This document shows positions 1-9,206 of a stretch of 64,000 nt of DNA, piece after piece. Origin of the DNA: Bacillota bacterium (GTDB taxonomy: Bacteria; Bacillota; Clostridia; Oscillospirales; Acutalibacteraceae); contig JAEYPT010000001.1 in the NCBI GenBank assembly GCA_023410445.1, forward strand, positions 496,001-560,000. Direction: 5' to 3'. Under the pieces are notes generated by a model. That model searched no databases and was not told the origin of the DNA. It saw only the letters and a program-made list of their open reading frames with translations. A program made the position numbers and the translations under genes. Each line of letters starts with the position of its first letter. Position 1 is the stretch's first letter.

Positions 1-1320
1 TTTCCGGCTGTTTCTCTTTCATCCGGTCAGGCACAAGCAGTTTCGTTTTCCACCGGGTCCATTTCCCTTTCCCAGACGCTGCAGTCGATTGCAAAGAATC
101 CGAAGCTTACCCAGACGGAACTTCGGGCAATCAGCACGGTTGCTTCGGATGCCGTAACCGCCGGCCTTACACGCCGCAGCCTGCCCAGAAGCAGCGCGTC
201 TGCCGCCCCCAATTACCCGTATGTCTCTCAGCGGTACGGCTATCAGGCGCTGACCACAGATGGGGAAAGAACGTTATACGATTATATTGACAACGGGGTT
301 TATCAGGTCGCCGAAGAGGCGGTTGAGGGTTATTATCCGCTGGGTGAGATTACGGTTCCTCAGACTCTGTCGAAGGCGCAGGTCGAAGAAACCATGATGG
401 CTTATTCCAACGATAACCCGCAGGTCTTCTGGCTTTGCAACACGTACTCCTACGGTTACCGCAGCCACGGAACTCTGCTGCAGATGTATTCCTATCTGTC
501 TCTGGATGACTGCAATACAGCGATTCAGTCGCTGGATGACAAGGTTCAGTCGGTTATCGGTGCTTTGCCGGCGGGTTTAAGTCCGTTTGAACGCGAAGAA
601 TATCTGTACGATTATATCGTGAAAAATTGCAGCTATAATATGGCGGCCGCACAGGATACCAGCCAGTGGAAGGCATTTACCGCTTATGGTGCGCTCACCG
701 ACGGAAACGTGGTCTGCGAGGGTTACTCCCGCAGCATGCAGCTTCTGTGCAGCTATGCCGGCATTCCGTGCGCTCTGATCCGCGGCATCAGCGCCGGGGT
801 CGGCCATATGTGGAACGCGGTCAATATCGACGGAAACTGGTACCATATCGACCTTACCTGGTGTGACGGTTCGCAGCCGATTTACAATTACTTCAACATA
901 ACAGATCAGGTAATCAGCCAATCCCGCACCATTGCGCCGCTGGCCTCCAAGCTGACGGAGCAGCAGATCACTTCCGCAAATTCGCAGTTTAATCTGTTCC
1001 TTCCGGCATGCACCTCCACAAAAGCCAATTACTACATACAAAAGGCGATTGCGGTGAAAGACCTCAGTGCTTCGGAAGACGGCACAATCGTTCGGAAAAT
1101 GACTTCGGAGCTGCAAAGCGGGGAGAGGGTTCTGACTTTCTACATCGATGCAAGCAGTAACTTCACCACCGTGATAAACGGCCTTGTGAAGGCCTCCCCC
1201 TACAAGATGAAAACATACCTTTCAGAGGCCTCTCAGGCATCCGGAAAAATGCTGAGTTCGGCTTCCTTCGTGGTGGATCAGGCAAACCGCGGGCTTGAAG
1301 TCTGTGTAGCGTACCGCTAA
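1..1320 (+). CDS. Transglutaminase-like (papain fold) protein, 5' end outside window
   Basis: The frame is open from base 1 to a TAA at 1318-1320, so the N-terminus (probably with an export signal) lies outside the window. The readable part is 439 residues. A transglutaminase-like core is visible: a Cys in the motif GNVVCEGYSRSMQLLC, a His in GHMWNAV and an Asp in NWYHIDLTW, the usual Cys-His-Asp order. The N-terminal part visible here is Ser/Ala/Thr rich and looks like a linker. Such domains in clostridial extracellular proteins usually act as peptidases or peptide crosslinkers. The substrate is unknown. It converges on the pilus operon and shares a terminator with it. Confidence 0.8.
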   Translation, partial: FPAVSLSSGQAQAVSFSTGSISLSQTLQSIAKNPKLTQTELRAISTVASDAVTAGLTRRSLPRSSASAAPNYPYVSQRYGYQALTTDGERTLYDYIDNGVYQVAEEAVEGYYPLGEITVPQTLSKAQVEETMMAYSNDNPQVFWLCNTYSYGYRSHGTLLQMYSYLSLDDCNTAIQSLDDKVQSVIGALPAGLSPFEREEYLYDYIVKNCSYNMAAAQDTSQWKAFTAYGALTDGNVVCEGYSRSMQLLCSYAGIPCALIRGISAGVGHMWNAVNIDGNWYHIDLTWCDGSQPIYNYFNITDQVISQSRTIAPLASKLTEQQITSANSQFNLFLPACTSTKANYYIQKAIAVKDLSASEDGTIVRKMTSELQSGERVLTFYIDASSNFTTVINGLVKASPYKMKTYLSEASQASGKMLSSASFVVDQANRGLEVCVAYR

Positions 1321-1348
1321 ATGATCATTTGAGCGGAACATCAACCGA

Positions 1349-1397
1349 AAAGCAGGAAAGGCGAAGGGGGGATTCTCCCGGCGTCTTTCCTGCTTTT
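1349..1397. terminator. Bidirectional terminator between transglutaminase gene and pilC
   Basis: A perfect 10-bp stem (AGCAGGAAAG at 1351-1360 with CTTTCCTGCT at 1385-1394) is flanked by AAAA on one side and TTTT on the other. It therefore serves both converging genes. Confidence 0.75.
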
Positions 1398-1431
1398 CAT
1401 TGGGCGGGCCTATTTTCGGGCAGGCACACAA

Positions 1432-2676
1432 TCAACCTCCCGCAACAACGCTGTACATGGCGAACATCGGCATGACGATGGAAATGACTACGGTGCCCAC
1501 GACCACCGCGATCAGGATGGTCATCGCGGGTTCCAGCATGGAGATGAACCGCTTGGTGGAAGCTTCGGTCTGTTCCTCGTAAAGCGTCGCCATTTTGTCC
1601 ATGGTTTCGAACAGCATTCCGGATTCCTCTCCGATCTGTACCATAGAGACAAGCAGTGGGTCAAAAACGGGGAATTTCGCCATGGATGCGCTGATGGAGG
1701 AGCCGATTCGAACCTCGTTCGCAACCTCGCTGATGCCTTCCTTTAAGTAGCGGTTCGGGATGACGTCCCGCGCGATTTCAAGAGAATGGACAATATCCAC
1801 GCCCGCTTCAACAAGCGAGGAGAGGATGCGGCAGAAACGCGCGACATAGGATTCCTTCAGGAGTTTCCCGAGGCCGGGGAGGCGGAGTTTCAGTCGGTCC
1901 GTTCCCACGGCAAAGGCGCGGTTACCCCGCTTTAACAGGCGGTAGGTCACAATCAATGCTGCAACCCCCAGAAGAAGCCAATACCAGTTTGCGATCAGAA
2001 AGGTAGAGACCCCCATGACGAACCTGGTAATCGCCGGAAGCTGTGCGCCGAACTGTTTGAATACGATGGCGAAATTCGGAATTACCGCCGTATTCATGAT
2101 GATGATGAGAGCCAAAGTCAGCACCAGCAGGAAAATAGGGTAGCCCATTGCCCCACGAAGCTTGGAGGTCATCGAGAGCTCTTTCCCCAGGAGTTCCGCG
2201 CAGCGCTCAAAGGCCGTATCCAACCGACCGTTGGCCTCGCCGGATTGGACCATATGTACGGTGATTTCCGGGAAAGCCCGGAACTTCGCCATTGCGGCTG
2301 AAATCGTAGTGCCTGTGTAAAGGTCGTCGTTGATTTCAAGCAGGATCTTTCGGACCTTTTTATCCTTTTCACCGTTGATAAGGACGCCCATCGCCATGGA
2401 GAGGGAGACGCCTGCCTTCATCATGATTCCCATCTGCTGCATCAGTACCAGCAGCTTCTTCTTTGGTATTTTTGCCCGGTGCGGATCGGAGGAGCCGATT
2501 TCCATCTGCCAGATGGAGCCGGGGGCCTCTTTTTTCTCCGAGGTTCCCCCGTTCAGCTCCTGAGCAATGAGGCCCTGTGTCTCCAGTTGGGTGATCGCCT
2601 CGGCTTTGTTGTCAGCGGTGACGGTTCCCCGGGATCGTTTGCCCTTTTCGTTTACGGCCACGTAATGATATTGCAG
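1432..2676 (-). CDS. pilC: Type IV pilus inner-membrane platform protein PilC (GspF family)
   Basis: PilC/GspF family protein of about 414 residues, the normal length. It has two repeated T2SSF domains, each with a cytoplasmic helical part followed by membrane segments, and a hydrophobic C-terminal helix ending in MPMFAMYSVVAGG. It is the platform that couples PilB and PilT motion to pilus assembly. The first ATG/GTG/TTG is a GTG at 2661, but this cuts the conserved N-terminal motif. Reading from a CTG at 2676 gives MQYHYVAVNEKGK, the standard PilC start, and GGAGGAG lies exactly 7 nt upstream. I therefore place the start at CTG. It is the last gene of the minus-strand pilus operon, behind pilT. 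Confidence 0.9.
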   Translation of the reverse strand: MQYHYVAVNEKGKRSRGTVTADNKAEAITQLETQGLIAQELNGGTSEKKEAPGSIWQMEIGSSDPHRAKIPKKKLLVLMQQMGIMMKAGVSLSMAMGVLINGEKDKKVRKILLEINDDLYTGTTISAAMAKFRAFPEITVHMVQSGEANGRLDTAFERCAELLGKELSMTSKLRGAMGYPIFLLVLTLALIIIMNTAVIPNFAIVFKQFGAQLPAITRFVMGVSTFLIANWYWLLLGVAALIVTYRLLKRGNRAFAVGTDRLKLRLPGLGKLLKESYVARFCRILSSLVEAGVDIVHSLEIARDVIPNRYLKEGISEVANEVRIGSSISASMAKFPVFDPLLVSMVQIGEESGMLFETMDKMATLYEEQTEASTKRFISMLEPAMTILIAVVVGTVVISIVMPMFAMYSVVAGG

Positions 2677-2706
2677 AAAAAATCTCCTCCTTCGGGGCCG
2701 GAACGG

Positions 2707-3741
2707 CTACCGGTTCAGGTCGGCCGTGTATTCTGCCGCGGTCTGGGGAGTGATGATTCCTCGCCCGAGCAGATCGTCGATGCTCCGCTGGAGCGGGATC
2801 ATGCCCTGATTCATTCCGGTTTGAATCGTCTGGCTGATGTTCGCCGTGCGGCCTTCCCGGATCAGATTGCTGATCGCGGAGGTCACGAACATCATTTCAA
2901 ACGCGGCGACGCGCCCTTTGCCGTCCGCCGTGGGAAGCAGGCGCTGAGAAACGACGCTTTTCAGAACCAGCGAAAGCTGCGCCCGAATCTGCTGCTGCTG
3001 CTCCGGCGGGAACACGTCGATCAGGCGGTCGATCGTTTTCGCGGCGCCGATGGTATGCAGCGTGGAGAGCACAAGATGGCCGGTTTCCGCAGCCGTAATG
3101 GCGATTGCGATGGATTCCAGGTCGCGCATCTCGCCGACCAGAATAATATCGGGGTCCTCGCGCAAAGCGGCTTTCAGTGCCCTGGCATAGGAAACGCTGT
3201 CCGCGCCGACCTCGCGCTGATTGACGATACTGCGGATCGGCGTGTGCAGATATTCGATGGGGTCCTCGATGGTGATGATGTGGCTGCTGCGCGTCTTGTT
3301 GTATTCGTGAATCACCGCCGCCAGCGTGGTGGATTTGCCGCTGCCGGTCGGGCCGGTCACCAGTACGAGGCCTTCCTTCAGCTCCAGAATCCGCTGGATG
3401 GACGCGGGAAGATTGAGGTCTGCAATTTCCGGCGTGGCGGAGTTGATGACGCGCAGAACCAGCGTCGGGCCGCGGGTCTGCCGCATGGCGTTTACGCGGA
3501 AGCGGCCGCAGCCTGCGAGCTCGGCCGAGGAGTCGATATCTCCCGTCCGCGTGAATTCCTCGTATTTTTCCGGCGTGAGGCACTGGCGGATCATTCCGTC
3601 GACCTCCTCCGGCTTCAGAACGGGCTCTTCCAGAAAGCGCATCGAGCCGTTCATGCGGTAAGCGGGCCGGTTGTTTGAGGCGAGGTGGATATCGGAGGCA
3701 TGGGCGGCCACGCCGCCTTTCAGCAGTTCAGTAAATTCCAC
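2707..3741 (-). CDS. pilT: Pilus retraction ATPase PilT
   Basis: A 344-residue hexameric secretion ATPase of the PilT class. It has the N-terminal ASDIHL motif (residues 15-20), Walker A GPTGSGKST (130-138), an Asp box around EDPIEY, Walker B ILVGEMRD, a His box (GHLVLSTLHT) and a C-terminal SAISNLIREG motif. The last corresponds to the AIRNLIRE box typical of PilT and absent from PilB. It depolymerises the pilus (twitching, DNA uptake). It lies 14 nt downstream of pilB and ahead of pilC. Start is ATG 3741. Confidence 0.95.
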   Translation of the reverse strand: MEFTELLKGGVAAHASDIHLASNNRPAYRMNGSMRFLEEPVLKPEEVDGMIRQCLTPEKYEEFTRTGDIDSSAELAGCGRFRVNAMRQTRGPTLVLRVINSATPEIADLNLPASIQRILELKEGLVLVTGPTGSGKSTTLAAVIHEYNKTRSSHIITIEDPIEYLHTPIRSIVNQREVGADSVSYARALKAALREDPDIILVGEMRDLESIAIAITAAETGHLVLSTLHTIGAAKTIDRLIDVFPPEQQQQIRAQLSLVLKSVVSQRLLPTADGKGRVAAFEMMFVTSAISNLIREGRTANISQTIQTGMNQGMIPLQRSIDDLLGRGIITPQTAAEYTADLNR

Positions 3742-3755
3742 GGGTTTGCTCCTTC

Positions 3756-5423
3756 CTAATCCTGAAGGCTGCGTATTTCCAGCAGTTCTTCCATGGAGGT
3801 TGTGCCGTTCAGCACAACGCGCCGCATGTTTTCGTTCAGGGTGATCATACCCTCTTTAAGGGCGACCTCGCGCACCTCGTCCACGCTTTTTCCGTGGTTG
3901 ATGCAGGTTTTGATCGCCGGAGTGACAGGCATGATTTCGTGAACCGCGGTCCGTCCCGAATATCCCTTGTGGCCGCAGAAATTGCAGCCCTTTGCGCGGT
4001 AAAGTTTCACATTGGAGCCGGGCTGCGTACCGAGCAGCCGGAGCTCGTCCTCGCTGGCGGAATACTCCTCTTTGCAGTGCGGGCAAAGTTTGCGTACAAG
4101 CCGCTGTGCGATCACCCCGAGCATGGCGGCGGATACCATATAGGGCTCGATGCCCATGTCGATCAGGCGGATAATTGAGCTGGGCGCGTCGTAGGTGTGC
4201 AGGGTAGAGAGCACCAGATGCCCCGTAATGGCGGCGCTGGCCGCGATCTGTGCCGTTTCGGCGTCCCGGATTTCGCCGATCATAATGACGTCCGGGTCCT
4301 GACGCAGAACCGAGCGAAGCACGGAGGAGAACGTCAGCCCGGCCTTTGGGTTGACCTCCACCTGCGTGATTTTCGGAATGATCATTTCAACGGGGTTTTC
4401 CGCAGTAACGATGTTGATGTCGTCACGCATGATTTCCTTGACCGCTGTGTAAAGGGTGGTGGATTTGCCGCTTCCGGTCGGGCCTGTCAGCAGGATAATG
4501 CCGTGGTTGCTATGCAGCAGCCGGTTGAACCGCTCCAGATTTTCCGGCAGGAAGCCGATATCCTCTTTGACCAGCAGAAACCCGAGGGCGGTCGTGATGC
4601 GCATGACCGCTTTTTCCCCGTAAACACAGGGCAGAACGGAGATGCGCAGGTCAATATCCTTTCCGCCGAGCTTGTAGTTAATGCGGCCGTCCTGCGGAAT
4701 GCGCCGTTCCGCAATGTTCATGCCGCCGATGAATTTGATGCGGGAGATGACAGCGGGCATCAGTTCCGAGCTGGTTTCCATATAAAGACCCAGATGGCCG
4801 TCTACGCGGAAGCGAATCCGCATGGATTTTTCCTGCGGCTCAATGTGAATGTCGCTGGCTTTCATCAGCACAGCCTGCTCAATCATGTTGTTGACGAAGC
4901 GGATGATGGGCTGGTCGCCGCCCTGAAGCGCATCAGCGGGCACTTCCTGCTGAGGGCCGGTGAGTTCCCGTGCCGCGGCGAAGGCCTTCTGCGCCGTATA
5001 CAACTCCCGAATCTTTGTGTCGATCTTTTCGCGCTCAGCAATCACGGGGTTGATTTTCAGCTTTGTGTAGGTCCCAATGTCGTTGATGCCGTTGTAGTCC
5101 AGCGGGTCGGCGACCGCGACGGTCAGAATACTTCCTTCGCGCCGTACGGGGACAATCTGGTTGGAACGCGCCAGTTCCTCCGGCACCAGAGCGGAAAGCG
5201 CCGGGTCAATGCTGGCAGACGACAGGTCAAGGTAGGGGGTGGAAAGCTGCTGCTCCAGCGAGCGGATGATCTGCATCTCCGTCAGAAAATGGTTGTCCAC
5301 CAGAATTTGGCCCAAGCGCTTGTTGGAATTCTTCTGACGGGCGAGCGCCTGCAGCAGTTCTTCCTGAGTCAGCACACCGGAGTTGATCAAAATCTGCCCC
5401 AGCTTCAGATTTGTAATTTTCAT
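3756..5423 (-). CDS. pilB: Pilus extension ATPase PilB (GspE family)
   Basis: A 555-residue assembly ATPase. The N-terminus (about 1-150) carries two MshEN-like LGQxLVxxxxLT repeats that in relatives bind c-di-GMP. KASDIHIEP is at about 188-196, Walker A GPTGSGKST at 314-322 and Walker B VIMIGEIRD follows. The C-terminal zinc site is formed by CPHC and CNFCGHKG and distinguishes PilB/GspE from PilT. It powers pilin polymerisation. It sits 12 nt downstream of the prepilin peptidase gene in the same operon. Confidence 0.95.
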   Translation of the reverse strand: MKITNLKLGQILINSGVLTQEELLQALARQKNSNKRLGQILVDNHFLTEMQIIRSLEQQLSTPYLDLSSASIDPALSALVPEELARSNQIVPVRREGSILTVAVADPLDYNGINDIGTYTKLKINPVIAEREKIDTKIRELYTAQKAFAAARELTGPQQEVPADALQGGDQPIIRFVNNMIEQAVLMKASDIHIEPQEKSMRIRFRVDGHLGLYMETSSELMPAVISRIKFIGGMNIAERRIPQDGRINYKLGGKDIDLRISVLPCVYGEKAVMRITTALGFLLVKEDIGFLPENLERFNRLLHSNHGIILLTGPTGSGKSTTLYTAVKEIMRDDINIVTAENPVEMIIPKITQVEVNPKAGLTFSSVLRSVLRQDPDVIMIGEIRDAETAQIAASAAITGHLVLSTLHTYDAPSSIIRLIDMGIEPYMVSAAMLGVIAQRLVRKLCPHCKEEYSASEDELRLLGTQPGSNVKLYRAKGCNFCGHKGYSGRTAVHEIMPVTPAIKTCINHGKSVDEVREVALKEGMITLNENMRRVVLNGTTSMEELLEIRSLQD

Positions 5424-5435
5424 CGCAGTCTCCTT

Positions 5436-6170
5436 TTACAGAATCAGCAGAGAAACGTACCATCTGGCAAATGCCTCCATCTGGCGGTGAAAGGAAAGGT
5501 ACAGAAGAAGCGCTGCACAGATGCAGGGCCCGAACGGAAAATAGCGGTCCTTCGACATCCTGCGTGCGGCCGATAAAAGCAGGATGAAAAAAAGTGCGCA
5601 GAAGATCGTAAGGAAAAAGAGAAGAAAAACAGGTGGGAATCCGGTAAAAGCGCCAGCCGCCGCAAACAGCTTGAGGTCCCCCGTTCCGAGGGAATCCTTT
5701 CGGAAAAGCGCCTTTCCCAGCAGATTCATCAGCAGCATCAGTACAGCGCCCGAAAAGGCGCCCAGCACCGGGGAATACCAGTCCCGGAAAAACAGGCTTC
5801 CGGAAGCCCGGTCGCAAATAAACAGGATAACCGCCGCCAGAAACAGTAGCAAAACAAACTGGTCGGGGATGATGCGATACTTCCAGTCGGCCAGACCGAT
5901 TAGCGTAAGAACGACGGCCGCGGCGCACCCGATGTAAAAATAGGAGGTTATTCCGAACTGCCAAAACAGAGTGAAGAAGGCAAACAGGTAAATCAGTGCG
6001 ATCACCGCGCCGTGAGGAAAGAGGAAAACGCGCTTTCCCAGCAGCTCCTCGCCGGGCTTTTCGCCGTAATCACAGAGCCATCCGGCGGGAATTGCGTTGA
6101 ACACCGTCACGCTCAGGCAGGCGAGAACCGCGGCGGCAGCGAAAAGGACGAAAATCAGAATGGCGCTCAT
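5436..6170 (-). CDS. pilD: Type 4 prepilin peptidase (A24 family)
   Basis: A polytopic membrane protein of 244 residues with the two catalytic Asp motifs of A24 peptidases: the Asp in GLADWKYRIIPD and the GxGD motif in GTGDLKL. It lacks the N-terminal four-Cys methyltransferase zinc site common in proteobacterial PilD, which is frequent in Firmicutes. The start is ATG 6170, which overlaps the upstream pilO stop as ATGA; a longer frame to 6257 would run into pilO. It cleaves the leaders of the pilins encoded at 8.5-8.9 and 11.1-12.0 kb. Confidence 0.9.
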   Translation of the reverse strand: MSAILIFVLFAAAAVLACLSVTVFNAIPAGWLCDYGEKPGEELLGKRVFLFPHGAVIALIYLFAFFTLFWQFGITSYFYIGCAAAVVLTLIGLADWKYRIIPDQFVLLLFLAAVILFICDRASGSLFFRDWYSPVLGAFSGAVLMLLMNLLGKALFRKDSLGTGDLKLFAAAGAFTGFPPVFLLFFLTIFCALFFILLLSAARRMSKDRYFPFGPCICAALLLYLSFHRQMEAFARWYVSLLIL

Positions 6171-6739
6171 TTCGTTTTTACCCCAGTGCCGAAATAGTAC
6201 AGCGTCATGGAAAGATTCAGTGACATCAAGTTTCCCTTTTGTATATTCTGCACGCATTGCACACTGTTGACATAGTAGCAGCCCGCAGACTGTTTCTCAA
6301 AGTAATCGAGCAGCTTCTGCATTTGTTCCTGCGTGCAGACCGCACGGATGTTGACCGGAACTGTCATGAGCTGGCCCTTTCCGGACGCGGGTTGATTTTT
6401 TACAGCGGTTTCACCGCCCGTCTGGATTTCCTGCGGCACAATACCGGCGGCGCTCCATGCTTTTGCGGCATCCTCGGCAATCTGCCCGCCGCCGATTGGC
6501 GCGTCTATTTTAGCGGTATCCAGTTTCTTTTGCAGCTCGGCGATTTTATCGTTGATCGCCTTGGTGCCGACAATCTCTTCCTGATAGGTTCTGATCCGGT
6601 CCGAATTCTGCGTGTGCTGCGTGTCAAGCTGTGCGTTCCGGGCGGAAAGCGGCAGATAAACAGCGTAGAAATAGCCGAGCAGCGCCACTGCAAGGCAGAG
6701 AAGGTAAATTAGGAACCCAGATATTTTTTTCTTTTTCAT
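6167..6739 (-). CDS. pilO: PilO-like pilus alignment protein
   Basis: A 190-residue bitopic protein. It has a short basic N-terminus, one membrane helix (about 8-28), a coiled-coil region (SARNAQLDTQH to IAELQKKLD) and a compact C-terminal ferredoxin-like domain ending in LSMTLYYFGTG. This is the PilO layout. It lies directly after the PilM-PilN fusion with an ATGA overlap, the position PilO holds in pilMNO operons. It should pair with the PilN part as the membrane alignment complex. Confidence 0.8.
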   Translation of the reverse strand: MKKKKISGFLIYLLCLAVALLGYFYAVYLPLSARNAQLDTQHTQNSDRIRTYQEEIVGTKAINDKIAELQKKLDTAKIDAPIGGGQIAEDAAKAWSAAGIVPQEIQTGGETAVKNQPASGKGQLMTVPVNIRAVCTQEQMQKLLDYFEKQSAGCYYVNSVQCVQNIQKGNLMSLNLSMTLYYFGTGVKTK

Positions 6740-8361
6740 TTCGCCGCACCGCCCTTTTCTGTTCCTCCGAACGGCACGAAGCCTTTTACATTCAGTGTGA
6801 CGTTACACAGAAAAACCTTGGTCTGTGAGGCGGCGGTAAACGGAATCGCAACGCTGAAGTAATTGCCGGCTTCCACCGAATGCTTGATTTTCAGAAAACT
6901 GTCATAGTTCGGAGCAGTGAAGGTAACGGCGATCGAGCCGGAAGTATTGTCCAGCGAACAGGTGGTAATTGTACCGCCCCCGGCTGTGATCTGACTGTAC
7001 AGCTTCTTCATACTGTTTTCCGCTTTGCTTTTGCCGTAAGGGAGAGCGGAATGCTCCGCTTCGGCGGCTGCCGTCTGCGAGGCAAGAGAGTCCCGGCGAT
7101 TCGTGAGCGACTGGACCTTGGCAAAACTCGGGTTGGCGAGCGCGGTCTGATCCTGAGCGATCTGCCTGCTTTTCAGGACATACAGCGCGGGCTGCAGGGC
7201 CATAATGGCGAAGGCAAACAAAGTGAGAACGGTCAGCGCAGCCACATGCATTGCCATTTTGTTTCGCCTGCCCCGGGTGAGGGTGAGAAAATCAAAATTC
7301 TCCGCCTTTTTCGCGCGCAGAAGCCCCCAGAACGAAAAGAAAGCGGCGGGCTTTAACCCGGAACGATTGGCCTGCGGGCTTGTCCGGGGCATATGGTCGG
7401 CGGCGACGTGTGCGCCGATGTTATCAAGTGGGACGTCGAGGCTGAGTGAATTCCAGAATTCGGTGTAGCCCGGCAGCACCGACATGGGCCCGCAGAGAAA
7501 AATCCGACTCAGTTCCAGTCGGTCGCTGGAAAGCACCATGCGGATATTGCGGATTACCTCGCTGGCGCTCGCGTCCAACAGATCGTTGACCGGGCGGAGA
7601 ACCTCAGCGGGGAGGCCGGTCGGCTGCCCGAACGTGCGCGCGATGGCCTCCGCTTCCCGGAACGGAAGGGATTGCCCGCGCATGATGATACCGATGATTT
7701 CCTCATAAAAGCCTTCGAAGGTCCTCTGGAAAATCGGAAACCCGTTGTGCATAACCAGCAGCCGAGTCTTTTCAAAATCAAGGTCGAGAACGGCTACGGT
7801 GCCGCCGCGGCAGTCCGCAAAGTGTTTCGCGGCATACAGCAGTCCGCCGATCGGGGGAACGATTTTAATAACCTTCATCCCGTGCGCGGCGAACATTCGG
7901 CAGATTTCGGAAACTAAACCGCTTCGCACGGCAAACAGGGAGCTTTTCAGCTTCCCACTCCGCTCGCTGACTTCGCCGTATTCGCAGTTCTGAATCAGGT
8001 AGTCGTCCACATCGTCGGAGAGAACGGATTCCGCTTCCAGCTTGGCAAGCGCAGGAAGATCCCTCTGCCTGCACGGTGGGTGCTGGTATTCCTTGCCGAC
8101 GACGTTTTCATCCTCCAGACAGAAGATGATCTGTTTCCCGGAAAGCCGGGCGTCCCGGCGGCACTGCTTTACAAACTCCGCGAGGGCGGGCAGGTTGGAG
8201 AATGCCGCGCCGCCGCGCAGATCCGGCGGGAGCTCAAAGCTGCAGGGTGCGCCGAACACGGCCCGGCGCCCGCTTTTTACGGGCGTAAGGGAAAGAACGC
8301 CGGGGGAAAGCTTCAGCAGCAGATATTTCAAACAGCCGACACCACATTTCTGTTGATTCAA
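6736..8361 (-). CDS. pilM-pilN: PilM-PilN fusion protein of the type IV pilus
   Basis: A 541-residue protein with two parts. Residues 1 to about 350 form an actin-like fold of the PilM kind (AVLDLDFEKTRLLVMHNGF, then SSDRLELSRIFLCGP). After a linker, a single membrane helix (about 373-393) leads to a coiled coil and a small C-terminal domain, the PilN pattern. In most pilus loci these are separate genes, with PilM binding the PilN cytoplasmic tail. Here they are one chain. The start is uncertain: TTG 8361 lies only about 8 nt from the predicted transcription start and has no ribosome site, and TTG 8331 is an alternative. Confidence 0.75.
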   Translation of the reverse strand: MNQQKCGVGCLKYLLLKLSPGVLSLTPVKSGRRAVFGAPCSFELPPDLRGGAAFSNLPALAEFVKQCRRDARLSGKQIIFCLEDENVVGKEYQHPPCRQRDLPALAKLEAESVLSDDVDDYLIQNCEYGEVSERSGKLKSSLFAVRSGLVSEICRMFAAHGMKVIKIVPPIGGLLYAAKHFADCRGGTVAVLDLDFEKTRLLVMHNGFPIFQRTFEGFYEEIIGIIMRGQSLPFREAEAIARTFGQPTGLPAEVLRPVNDLLDASASEVIRNIRMVLSSDRLELSRIFLCGPMSVLPGYTEFWNSLSLDVPLDNIGAHVAADHMPRTSPQANRSGLKPAAFFSFWGLLRAKKAENFDFLTLTRGRRNKMAMHVAALTVLTLFAFAIMALQPALYVLKSRQIAQDQTALANPSFAKVQSLTNRRDSLASQTAAAEAEHSALPYGKSKAENSMKKLYSQITAGGGTITTCSLDNTSGSIAVTFTAPNYDSFLKIKHSVEAGNYFSVAIPFTAASQTKVFLCNVTLNVKGFVPFGGTEKGGAAK

Positions 8362-8375
8362 TTCGTATTGTAATC

Positions 8376-8404
8376 AGTATAGCAAATCTTCCGTTCGGCG
8401 GCAA
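8376..8404 (-). promoter_or_regulatory. Predicted sigma-A promoter of the pilMN-O-D-B-T-C operon
   Basis: On the minus strand TTGCCG, 17 nt, TATACT. Transcription would start near 8369, leaving almost no leader before the first TTG codon. Confidence 0.5.
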
Positions 8405-8439
8405 TGCTCCGCGACCAAATCAGTCGCAGCGCATGATGC

Positions 8440-8466
8440 GAAAACAAGCCCCGAAGCGGGGCTTGT
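8440..8466 (-). terminator. Terminator of the pilin gene
   Basis: Stem ACAAGCCCC/GGGGCTTGT (8444-8452 and 8458-8466) followed on the minus strand by TTTT. It separates pilin from the downstream assembly genes, allowing higher pilin expression. Confidence 0.75.
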
Positions 8467-8486
8467 CCTGTTTCTGTTTTAGATCA

Positions 8487-8942
8487 TTAATTTGCTTTAA
8501 TTGCGTCCTTCACCAAGACGTCTGGATCGGGGGAAGTATTTTGAAGGGGTTTTAATGGATTTTTAGTATCTGTAGAATTTGGAGTTGCGCATAGAATTTG
8601 TCCGCTAGTGTTATATACAAATTTGTAGGAACTGTTTTGTTTGATTCTTGCATTCATATCTGAGATGCTACTAAGACCTTCATGCTTCAGAGCGTCATCC
8701 ACAGTTAATGTATCAGGATTTGTACTGGCCCATGTACCGGAAGCAGCTTCCGCGTAAGCGGATTTCAGGGCAAGCTCAATTGTCTGGGCGTTGGATTTGT
8801 CCGTGTTAATATTGGCTGTATTGATTACGTTCGTTACGGTCGGAACCGCAATGGCAGCAAGAACCGCGAGAACCGCGATGACAATGACCAGTTCCACGAG
8901 GGTGAAACCCTTTTTATTCCTTTTTACGGCGGTGTTCTCCAT
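8487..8942 (-). CDS. pilA: Major type IV pilin
   Basis: A 151-residue prepilin with a short basic leader (KRNKKG), the cleavage and methylation motif G-FTLVE with Glu at mature position 5, and a hydrophobic helix rich in Val and Ala. The C-terminal domain is small and polar, with one Cys only. Its own consensus promoter and its own terminator point to high, separate expression, so it is probably the major subunit. RBS AGAGGGG lies 9 nt before ATG 8942. Confidence 0.9.
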   Translation of the reverse strand: MENTAVKRNKKGFTLVELVIVIAVLAVLAAIAVPTVTNVINTANINTDKSNAQTIELALKSAYAEAASGTWASTNPDTLTVDDALKHEGLSSISDMNARIKQNSSYKFVYNTSGQILCATPNSTDTKNPLKPLQNTSPDPDVLVKDAIKAN

Positions 8943-8999
8943 CGTTATGTACCCCTCTTTATGATTCTTAAAATTTGTTACTATTTCCCTGTTTTCTTC

Positions 9000-9028
9000 A
9001 TTATATCGTCCGCTGCTTTCCCTGTCAA
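9000..9028 (-). promoter_or_regulatory. Consensus sigma-A promoter of the pilin gene
   Basis: Minus strand TTGACA (9028-9023), 17 nt, TATAAT (9005-9000), a perfect match to consensus. The leader to ATG 8942 is about 50 nt. Confidence 0.85.
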
Positions 9029-9206
9029 TATTTTGCTTTTATGGTTAAAATATTAACTTATTTTGGAATATTAAATTATATTTTATTGAAATAATACAAC
9101 AATTACGATAAAACACAAATTTATGAGTCTTTTGTTTCCAGTCATAATTTTACCATGCAAATGTCACGGAAAAAAGTATCGTATCCCTTAAAACTGCGTT
9201 AAATGA
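9029..9206. other. AT-rich spacer between the divergent pilus promoters
   Basis: Very AT-rich stretch with long A/T runs and no coding signal. It may serve as an upstream promoter element or regulator region. I see no clear palindrome. Confidence 0.4.

Noticed and set aside
2479..3678. 399-codon plus-strand frame opposite pilT and pilC
   Set aside because: Antisense shadow of two recognised genes.
4197..5576. 459-codon plus-strand frame opposite pilB
   Set aside because: Exact antisense of a well-recognised gene with no ribosome site or family pattern; long because of GC-rich codon bias.
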